A stretch of DNA of 64,000 nt from Cladochytrium replicatum (lineage: Eukaryota; Chytridiomycota; Chytridiomycetes; Cladochytriales; Cladochytriaceae), in the NCBI GenBank assembly GCA_025526935.1, contig JAHLKD010000003.1:372001-436000 (forward strand). Direction: 5' to 3'. Both the position numbers and the translations under genes were made by a program. The notes under the pieces were generated by a model. The model did no database searches. It was not told the origin of the DNA and worked only from the letters and a program-made list of their open reading frames with translations. Positions 55,816 through 64,000 of the stretch are shown here, one piece after another (position 1 is the stretch's first letter; the number at the start of each line of letters is the position of its first letter).

Positions 55816-58800
55816 ATGCCTCCGGGCCGCGAATCGCCTCGTCTCGCTTCGTTACAGGATACCACCCAGTCGCCTTCCCCTCCAGTAGATATTCCAGAGT
55901 CCTCGAGGCCAAAACCGTGCTCGCTAAATCACAAACGCTCAGCTCAAGAAGCTCTTTCGCCCGATAAACACCCGCCCCTTGCTCCTCCTTTCGTGCCTTG
56001 CTCGCCCATACCACCTAATTCATCTAGCGGTCCAGGGAGATTTGTACCTAACTCAAATCGGACGCCTGAAAAGATGGACCCACCTCCACCAGAGTTCGAC
56101 CCACCACCTCCACCCTCTGTTGTCGATGCAACAAAAAAGGACTTTGCGATGGATTTGCTGGCAGATGTGGATGGTGATTTTGGTGTCGAGCTGAACGACG
56201 CGGAGGTGTCGGGAACAGAGTTCAATTTGATGGACGAATATATGAATGATGATGATTCCTCCGTTCCAACGGCCCATGATAACACAGACTCCGGTAGCAG
56301 GTTTGTAAACTCGGCTGTGGAATAGCTGTTTTGTGCGTTAAACCTGGTTTCTAGTGGAACAGCGGTGGATCCACCACCATACGACTACGCCGTGCCTGAT
56401 TCTGTCGCAAACTCCCCTCCAAAGAAGGAGACCGCAGAAGAGAAGCGCGCTCGCATCAGGCGGCAGATGGCGGGCGAGTCCCAACCCGAAAACGATTCGG
56501 ACACATCCGCCGCGCCGCTCTCGATCGAATACTCACCTATGCCGCCGACTCCTCCAGCTTCCTCTGATCTCACTTCTTCGACAATGCGTAGTGCTACTAG
56601 TAATTTTCGCTCGTCATACGGCGGCGGCGGGTACGCATCCTATATCGACAATGGCCTACCCGTTGGCGCAACTGGGCTCAATAACCTTGGAAATACCTGT
56701 TTTATGAACTCTGCCCTTCAGTGCCTCTCGAATGCTGTACCTCTCACAAAGTACTTCCTGGGCAGCCCATGGCGTGACGAATTAAACCCCGACAACCCGC
56801 TTGGGATGAAAGGCCGCGTTGCCGAAGCGTATGCACACCTCGTGAACCATCTCTGGCGCTCCGTCGACCGAGTCAACTCCTTCGCACCCCGCGAGTTCAA
56901 ACAAACGATTGGACACTTCAACTCCATGTTCCAGGGCTACTCCCAACAGGACTCGGAGGAGCTCCTCCGATTTCTTCTCGATGGATTGCACGAGGATCTG
57001 AATCGTATCAAAAAGAAACCGTACACCGAGGTGCCGGATATGGACGGAAAACCCGACACAGAGATCGCCGATACAATGTGGGAGATCTACAAACGACGGA
57101 ACGACTCAGTGATTGTCGATCTGTTCCAGGGAGAGTACAAATCCCGCGTGGAGTGCATCGAGTGCGGGAAGTGGAGCGTCACGTTCGACCCCTACATGTT
57201 CCTCTCTGTTCCGATCCCCGAAACGCGCGAAATCAACGTGCCTTACATTCCCTTGCCCGCCTATGTCCACCCCGCCAACCGATCATCTTTGTGGTCTTCC
57301 GAGGCCACTTCAGTCGACGGCCCGCTACCCAGACTCCAGCACACCGTCATCCGCGTCCCGAAGGATTGCAACGCGCGGCAGTTCAAGATCCAAGTCTCGA
57401 AGGCCCAGAGATGGCGCTTCCCAGCCTCGGAAGCCAACAAAAAAATCGTCGTTGTGGAAATATACAACCACGTCGTTCACAAGCTGTTCGAACCCACCTC
57501 CCGCCTCTCCGACATCCAATCCAACGACGCGGTCTATGTCGTCGAGCTCAGCGAGCCGGACTACGACCTCTTCGAAACCCCTGCCTCGAGCCGCGAGAAC
57601 ACGCACGCCGTGCACATGCCCGTGTACAACGTCCTAGGCGACGATGACGACGATAAACCTGCGACGAGCAGCACGGTAGGGGGCTACACGATGCGGTACA
57701 GCTACAACCGCGAGCGATTCGACCAGCGCTTTGGGATTCCGATGATGGTGAGCCTCCCGGCGGTGCTGAAAGCGAGCGTTGTCGTCCGGAGCGGGAAGAA
57801 GGCGAGGAACGAGGAGCTGATGAGGACGGTTGGGGAGCGTGTGTACCGCGTTGTCGTGCGTGCTGCGAGGCAGTACGCGCTCCTGCCGCTGTTTAGGCGC
57901 GTCGGGAGCGAGGTTGGGCTCAAGGACGTGGCGAGGGTGTTTGGTGGTGCGGCGAAGGAGGAAGAGCGGGAGACGAACCCGTATGCGATGGACGCGGATT
58001 CCACCATGGCGAACGGAGACAAGAGTTCTGAGGAACAAGTATCGGCGGAGACGGTGGTTGAGGGTTTGAGTGATGATGATGTGCGCGGTGCGGTGTCGTG
58101 GGACGATCTCGGGGAGGGTTGGGAACCTGTCCCAGGGATCTGCAAGGTCAAGCTCGTGCGCGCGGGGCCAAAGTCGACCTATGGAAGCACGTACTACTAC
58201 AGCCGCACCTCGGAGCCCGGTGCATTCTGGGGCACCGAGTGGTACGGCACCAACACCAAAATCGAGTCGCTGTATCCGCGCGCCGTGGGGGCGGTTGCGG
58301 GAAAAGAGCCCAAAGTGCACATGCCGGGCGCGTTCTCGACTGACGAGGAGGAGCCGGGCGCGGTGCGGGGGGATGAGGCGGGCGAGGAGGAAGAGGAGGA
58401 CGACAAGGTTGGAGAGGAAGTGGTGGAGATAGGAGAGGGTGCTGGTGCGAGCGGTGGGGAGGAAGGTGCGGAGGAAAGGGTTGCCGTCGAGGTGGATGTG
58501 AAGGGAAACGTTGTGCTTGTGGCGGTGTGGAATGCGCAGGCGACGGAGTGGGTGTTTGGGCCTGACAGCGCGACGAAACCGTGGAGAGTCAGGGTTTCGG
58601 ACACGGGCGGACGGTTTGCGGTGAGTTCTTATGATCTGGACTACAAGGGGTTAGGGGGATTTTCTGATTTCAGAGACTTGCATGTAGCCTGAGAAAACGC
58701 AAGAGTATCTCGAGTTCCAGGGATCTTCTACAACAGGGTACTCACTTGGACGGCGGCAGTCCAGCGGTGTGTCGGCACAGGGCAAGCAGTTGACGTTGTT

Positions 58801-60224
58801 GGACTGTATCAACGAGTATTGCAAAGAAGAAGTCCTCGGGGAGGAAGACACGTGGTATTGTCCGAGCTGTAAAGAGCACCGAAGAATTAAAAAGAAGTTG
58901 GACATTTGGAGTGTGCCCGAGGTATGTGTACGCTTGCACCTCTTGAAAAAATTCTGTTTCTTAATTGTGGGGTCAAGGTTCTGGTATTCCACTTGAAACG
59001 GTTCTCGAGCACAGGAAGGGTTTCTGCATTCTCGCGGATGATGGGTGACAAGATTGACTCGTTTGTGGATTTCCCGCTTGAGAACCTAGACCTTACGGAA
59101 CGCATTATTGGACCCAGCAGCCGGGGCCGCCGAGCATCGCCAAAGGTGAATGGGGATAGCCTTCCCAACGGCGATGGGGGGCACGAACAAGGCGACGCAG
59201 TCACAAAGAAGAGTGAAGAGGTGAACGGGTTGGAGGTAGATGTGACCATGGAAGATGCAGAGAAGGACCGTGCAGTTTACGACTTGTTTGCCGTGTCGAA
59301 CCACTTTGGTGGGCTTGGCGGTGGCCATTGTAAGCTGACAAGGGTAATGAGTCTGAGTCGCGCTTTCTGACATATTTTGTAGACACGGCTTATGCTAAGA
59401 ACGGGACTGACGGACAGTGGTATAATTTTGACGATAGCCACGTTTCGAAAGCAGACCCAACCAGAGTGGTGGTACGTTTTTTTATGAATGCACAATCACA
59501 CCTTTGTGTTTCAACTTTCACTTCAAACCAGACCGAGTCCGCATACCTGCTCTTTTACCGACGCCGCGGTCCTGAGCCAAAACCAGATCTGAAACAAGTG
59601 CTGGAGCGAATCAAACACGTCCCTCTCCCAACCTTCACACCACCCTCCCTCCTCGGTGTCTCCGGCGGCTACAACACCCGGTCCGGGCTCAACTACAGCA
59701 GTACCAGCGCGACGACATCCACCTCCGCTATCGCCACCGTCACCAACACCCCTCGCGTCTCGCGCCCCACCACGCCAGACGAAGAAGACGACGACCCAGG
59801 CACGTACAAAGTCTCAAGTCCGTCCTTCAAGAAACGCATCCCGGCCCCGCCGCCGCCACCCGTCCCGCAGAGCGCAGACCAGCCCGTTACGAGCCTGTCG
59901 AGCGTCGGGTGGGGCTTTGGGACGTACAACGGGACCGAGGAAGACGAGCTTGAGCCTGAGGACCGGAAGCTGCGCGACGAGGAAGAAGATTTGATGAATC
60001 TGTTTGATGCAGGGATGAGAAGACGAGGGAGCGTGGGAAGCAATAGCAGCAGCGTTGTGGTGCAGATGGACGAGGAAAGTATGACTGTGCCCGGAGGAGA
60101 GGAGGACGATGATGTACCACCGCCCGCGTATGAGCCAGAATACATCATGAATTGGGTGGTGGAGCAGGATGTTGTTGAAGGGAAGGGAAAGGAGAAAGGA
60201 ACGGTGATGGAGCTTGACGAGTGA
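55816..60224 (+). CDS. Ubiquitin carboxyl-terminal hydrolase, Ubp12/USP4-15-like
   Basis: Exons 55816-56300, 56355-58620, 58688-58921, 58978-59329, 59383-59471 and 59532-60224 give 1372 residues. The first 260 are disordered and Pro/Asp-rich; no DUSP domain is seen. The catalytic Cys box is GLNNLGNTCFMNSALQCL (Cys about 277), with YSQQDSEELLRFLLDGLHED after it. CIECGKWS begins the zinc ribbon, completed by CPSCKEH. A long insert with a ubiquitin-like region and acidic runs separates the two halves. The second half has LTLLDCINEY, VLVFHLKRFSSTGR, and the His box NHFGGLGGGHYTAYAKN (His about 1112, spanning an intron), then WYNFDDSHVS and AYLLFYRRR. All catalytic motifs are intact. It should cleave ubiquitin from proteins in the cytosol or nucleus. 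The last 220 residues are disordered and acidic. Confidence 0.92.
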
Positions 60225-60407
60225 GCTGGTTATGTTTTTTGGGGAACATTAGATCAGGTTTCAGGTGTTGTTGAACTCGTTAAATTGGTTCGAGTTGTTT
60301 GGTTAGCCCTTCACCAGGAACGATCAGTTGCAAAGATCATTTCAATCAATACACACGACAAAAAGTAAAAAAGTGTTTGATTTCTCCGCTCGCGCACAAC
60401 AGGATCA

Positions 60408-61908
60408 ATGGCTGCCATCCGGAAACCTACACCGCTCTCGCGTCCTCTAGGACGAAATGGCCCGCTCGTCAATGCAATGGGATTCGGGGCCATGGGACTG
60501 TGAGCTCACTGAACTATCGTCGAGTTTACAACCGTGATGACCTCTTTCACAGCTCCGACTTTTACATTCCCATCGTCACTCCCGAGGAAGGGGTCCAAGG
60601 TTGAAAGGTGTTACTATTTTTGGGGGACAGAATGCTTATCTTCCTGTCTGCAGTTCTCAACCGGACGCTTGATTTGGGGTGCAACTTCATTGACACCGCG
60701 GATGCTGTGAGTGCCTCAACACATTTTTAAACGTCATAGATAGCTGACCAAATGGAAAAAAAAAAAGTACGGAATCGGAGCGAACGAGGAGCTGCTTGCC
60801 AAGGTGTTGAAGGAGCGTCGCGACGAGATCTTCCTTTGCACAAAGTTCTCCATCGTGCGGTCGGCGACCGACCCAAATGTTCGCGGGATCCGTGGTGATC
60901 GTGAATATGTCAGGAGTACGATGAGCATTTAGTTGGTTTGTAACCAAACACACGTGTGCTAACGCTGAATCAAGGTGCTTGCGAAGCGAGCTTGAAGAGG
61001 CTCGGGATCGACTGCATTGACCTCTACTACCAGCACCGGGTTGATCCCAATACGTACGTCAAAACTTCGGAAGGATCTTTATTCATTAAATTGAAATTCG
61101 AAACGTTTGCAAAAGACCTATTGAAGTTACCGTTGCTGCAATGGCGGAACTGGTCAAGGAAGGGAAAGTAAAGGTACAGCTGAGAGGCTATTGGGATTCT
61201 ACTGGAAACTCATAATTCCTTCAGTACATCGGCCTTTCCGAAGCCTCTGCGGAGACCATCCGCCGTGCGCATGCCGTGCATCCGATCACTGCTTACCAGG
61301 TCGAGTACAGCCCTTGGACACTCGACATCGAGACAGATGACCGTTTGAAAGTATGCAGAGAGCTGGGTATCGCGATCGTCGCGTATTCTCCTGTAAGCTC
61401 CTCTAGCATTCACATCCGCCGGCTGGTGCGCTAAAAAAGTATCCGGATCGTAGCTCGGACGCGGATTTCTTACGGGAGCCATCAAATCACTTGATGATCT
61501 TGCACCGGACGACTGGCGGCGGACCACCCCACGATTCCAAGGCGAAAACTTTGAAAAGAATCTGGAGCTTGTTGAGGCGCTCAAAGCGCTGGCTCAGAAG
61601 AAGGGAGTTACGCCGAGTCAGTTGTGCCTCGCGTGGGTTCTCGCCCAAGGTAACGTAAACTTGCTCGATTTTGCTTTTCCTCGCAGTGTTTTTTCTTAAA
61701 CTTTTGCGCTTTTTTCTCAGGTGAAGATTTCTTTGTCATTCCCGGGACAAAGAGGATCACGTACCTGGAGGAGAACGTCAAAGCGTTGGATGTCAAGCTC
61801 ACTTCAGAGGAGCTGGCGGAAATAAGGTCCGTGATTTCAAAGATTCCGGTCAATGGATTGCGTTATTCGGCACCCATGATGGCGTATGTCAATGCTTCTT
61901 CTCTGTGA
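60408..61908 (+). CDS. Aldo-keto reductase (AKR13-like)
   Basis: Nine exons: 60408-60499, 60553-60599, 60654-60706, 60768-60915, 60975-61053, 61116-61173, 61225-61392, 61454-61649, 61721-61908; 342 residues. The N-terminus is [20 protein letters not shown]. The catalytic tetrad is complete: Asp 60 and Tyr 65 in FIDTADAYG, Lys 90 in FLCTKF and His 134 in [11 protein letters not shown]. Later motifs are [36 protein letters not shown] and VIPGTKR, the last binding the NADPH phosphate. Length and motifs fit fungal members of the AKR13 group (YakC-like), which reduce aldehydes and quinones with NADPH in the cytosol. The gene starts only about 180 bp after the hydrolase, in the same orientation. 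Confidence 0.92.
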
Positions 61909-63073
61909 TTCCGTGGAAAAATGCAAGGACCCTCGCTGATTGGATTCTGAGATCCGGCCAACGATATCATGCCACCAAAAAAAAATAAAGTCTCCCATCA
62001 AACTTGTTCTCTTGCAAAGAAAACAAAGTGTCAGCAACCACCTGCTTGGTTGCTATGTTGAAAGTAGTTTCCTCCGCAAACCCGCAAACCTCTGCGCTCG
62101 CGCGCCGTGCAGTCGTCGCCCGTCAATCTGAAGATGGGCCATTCATTTGGATTCGACCCGGAGTGTCCCCATTCCGTAGGTCAACTGCAGCTTGGCGACA
62201 TTCAAAGCTTTGCGGCTAGTACTGTCTCGATGAAGGAGATGTTAAAACGGGAATCGACCGCCGCTGAGTATTTAAGAGTGGCAGCTCTGTTTTGTTGTGA
62301 TGTGCTACTCTCTTTTATTTAATAAACAGCAGTAACTTCCATAAAAGAATGCACTTCGACATACTGAAAACAAACTTGTGCACTTTTGCATACTTACGCT
62401 AAACCTTTCGAGGTGAGATCCACAAAGATCTGATCAAGCGAGGGAGGTGAAACAGAAAGGTCCTTGAGGTTGTGTTGAAGGCAGGTTTTCTTCGTTTTTC
62501 AACAAAAGTTAGCCATCACGAGTAAAGAAACGGGCTGCCTTACTTCATACCTGGATGATCTCTAAAACGTCTGCAGCGGACTGAGCGTCGGTATGTGGGA
62601 TACGGTACCTTGCCGATGCACCTTGAGCTTTCTCCGCATGCGGGAAATATCCGGAAACAGAAGATGACAAACGCTGAATACGCTCTGCGTCCACATTGTG
62701 ATATGGCTGCTGCCTCCTCCATAGAGTACTAAATAGGAGTGTTCAGTAATTGTGGATGCATTTTGTTGGCCAGACTCCAACTGTCGTAAAAACAACCGCA
62801 TGGTCCTCGAGCAAATCCAGCACCAAGTTCCAACTTGAAAATCACGTTAAAGTCGATGGAGCATCAGTGGAAAACACAGTGAAGCACATGAATCGCTTGG
62901 ATGCGGGGTCCATTCCGGTTGTAAACTCGTTTTCATCTTTCGCCGTTGGAACACATTTTAGCTCGTTTTTGCCGTTAGAACAGCCAAGAATTAGTCTGAT
63001 GTGCAAAAAAGAGCTCATTCGCAAAGATTATTATCACATCGTTAAGTCACCAATCGGAATATCACGACTTCTG
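61909..63073. other. Intergenic and decayed sequence, no gene recognised
   Basis: Short frames such as 62004-62322 (plus) and 62540-63024 (minus) have no recognised product. The right part may be the decayed CBS-domain end of the chloride-channel gene that follows on the minus strand. Confidence 0.4.
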
Positions 63074-63352
63074 TCACAGTCTAGAGTCAAAGTACTCCCG
63101 CTTCTGATCCAAATACTGGTGTCCGTTGAGTCCGATCATTTTCTCGTAGATTGATGCACGACATAGGAAGTCTGCGAGCCACTTCGAAATCATAATGGCG
63201 AGCATGATGGGGATGGTGTGTGAAAGTGCCCCAGTTAGCTCGAACATGAGTGACACTGCATATGAGAAGATTTCAATGACCTTCTAAAGGTTAGATGGAC
63301 TGTGCTTTGGTATCAGTCATTCGTGTCACACCAGTCAGGGTGGCAGCTGCAC
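63074..63352 (-). pseudogene. CLC chloride channel, C-terminal membrane fragment
   Basis: After an acceptor (TTTTCCAG) the minus strand reads GAAATLTGVTRMT, the usual start of the last CLC helices, then a stop. A second piece reads VSLMFELTGALSHTIPIM followed by LAIMISKWLADFL and GLNGHQYLDQK, matching the V-x-MFELTG-x-L and SKW-x-AD-x-L blocks of eukaryotic CLC channels/antiporters. The SLVVI part between them is replaced. The frame stops at 63074 where the CBS domains should begin. No upstream selectivity-filter sequence is present in the window. Confidence 0.65.
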
Positions 63353-63810
63353 CTGGAAAAAGAACACATAGCTAAACAAATCGGTGCTCAGATAGTTTGG
63401 ACACAATCGCAACAAATTTGTGATTAATTTCTATGTTTTAGGGAGGACCTCTATTTATAGGATCCTCGACGACAAAGACTCTAAACAAGACTGAAGAAGG
63501 CTCGGAACCTGATGTACTCATTGCTGGTTATTCCTCAAATTTACCCTATTTGGGATAATTCTTTGACACACTACCCAAGGAAACGAAATATATATTCAAA
63601 CGCTCCTTTACCAAGCAATAAAACCGCGAAAGTCCGTGAAATATAACGCAAATGGCAAGGAAATTTTAGCTTTAAACAAGATGCTGCATCAGACATGCAA
63701 AAACATGCAGATACATATCAGACACAGATGCGGGCCATAAATCAGAATAAAAAAACGGAGGCAAGGAGTGTGTACGGGTGTGTGAAAAAAGGTTATGTTA
63801 TCAGGCTAAT
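63353..63810. other. Intergenic, nothing recognised
   Basis: AT-rich, without open frames or recognised repeats. It probably holds the 3' end of the GPI-protein transcript. Confidence 0.4.
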
Positions 63811-64000
63811 CTAGAACATCATGGTAAGGAAGAGCGAGCAGATACCGACGAAGCTCAACGCGAAGGACGCGGAGACAGTTGTTCGGGATGCTGCCGAGGT
63901 GTTACCGCCGACAAGGTTTGCACCGTTGCTACCAGCAGTGTTGTTTGAGTTTACGGTTGAAGCGTCAGGTACGGTGATGTTGCTTGCCAAGCTCACAGTG
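63811..64000 (-). CDS. C-terminus of a GPI-anchored surface protein (partial)
   Basis: The frame is open to the right edge. The visible 63 residues are Ser/Thr/Asn-rich (NITVPDASTVNSNNTAG), have a small-residue region suited as an omega site (GANLVGGNTSAAS), and end in a hydrophobic tail FALSFVGICSLFLTMMF directly before the stop. This is the classic signal for GPI anchoring. The N-terminal part and its function lie outside the window. Confidence 0.7.
   Translation of the reverse strand, partial: TVSLASNITVPDASTVNSNNTAGSNGANLVGGNTSAASRTTVSASFALSFVGICSLFLTMMF

Noticed and set aside
56365-58692. Ubiquitin hydrolase as a single-exon 775-codon gene
   Set aside because: The His box and the second zinc-ribbon half lie in later exons; the frame to 58692 simply reads into the intron at 58621.

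Overview
The window is fungal nuclear DNA. The genes carry many short GT-AG introns (about 51-80 bp), and they match fungal families: PAS-type kinase, a Ubp12-like deubiquitinase, fungal 2OG-Fe(II) oxygenase, aldo-keto reductase, a GPI-anchored surface protein. The ankyrin-like 'GHV-x-VL-x-WW' repeats at 3 kb and the TIR/NB-ARC/TPR receptor at 52-55 kb point to an early-diverging, chytrid-like fungus. This is an inference; no rRNA or other phylogenetic marker is present.

Left part (1-26.6 kb). A six-exon MFS-like transporter (806-2661, minus) sits next to the 5' end of a second, start-less paralogue at the left edge. Then come an F-box/ankyrin-like gene (3.0-3.6 kb), a composite of 477-bp terminal-inverted-repeat elements with a 5-bp target duplication inserted in an open frame (4.6-7.3 kb), an AT-rich gene-free stretch (7.4-9.7 kb), a decayed LINE with endonuclease and RNase H remnants (10.1-13.6 kb), and a non-autonomous hAT element carrying a LINE tail and a tRNA-derived SINE (14.58-16.53 kb). 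Three intact host genes follow: a PAS-kinase-like catalytic domain, a three-domain discoidin/jacalin/discoidin lectin, and a 2OG-oxygenase fold lacking two key ligand residues. They are separated by a diverged TIR element and a PIF/Harbinger transposase remnant. A tRNA-Lys(CTT) gene ends this part.

Middle part (26.6-45 kb) is a transposon nest. It has two related LINE families, a near-complete copy in each orientation (28.4-33.6 kb plus, 39.0-44.8 kb minus), several 5'-truncated copies, a hAT element with a broken transposase, a second hAT fragment, a 24-bp minisatellite and long CT/GA microsatellites. The full LINEs share one layout: roughly 95-bp tandem 5' monomers, a TATA-like box, a (CT)n tract, ORF1, then ORF2 overlapping the ORF1 stop (TAATG or ATGA).

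Right part (45-64 kb). A tandem pair of secreted 273-residue LEA/DUF3712-like proteins is followed by a stretch of host-gene remnants: an IKS1-like kinase N-lobe, a P4-ATPase with dead catalytic motifs, and a TIR-NB-ARC-TPR receptor with frameshifts and a stop. Then come an intact 1372-residue ubiquitin hydrolase, an intact 342-residue aldo-keto reductase, a CLC chloride-channel fragment, and the C-terminus of a GPI-anchored protein running off the right edge. Exon structures were worked out by hand from splice motifs, frame and family fit; no search or transcript data were available.
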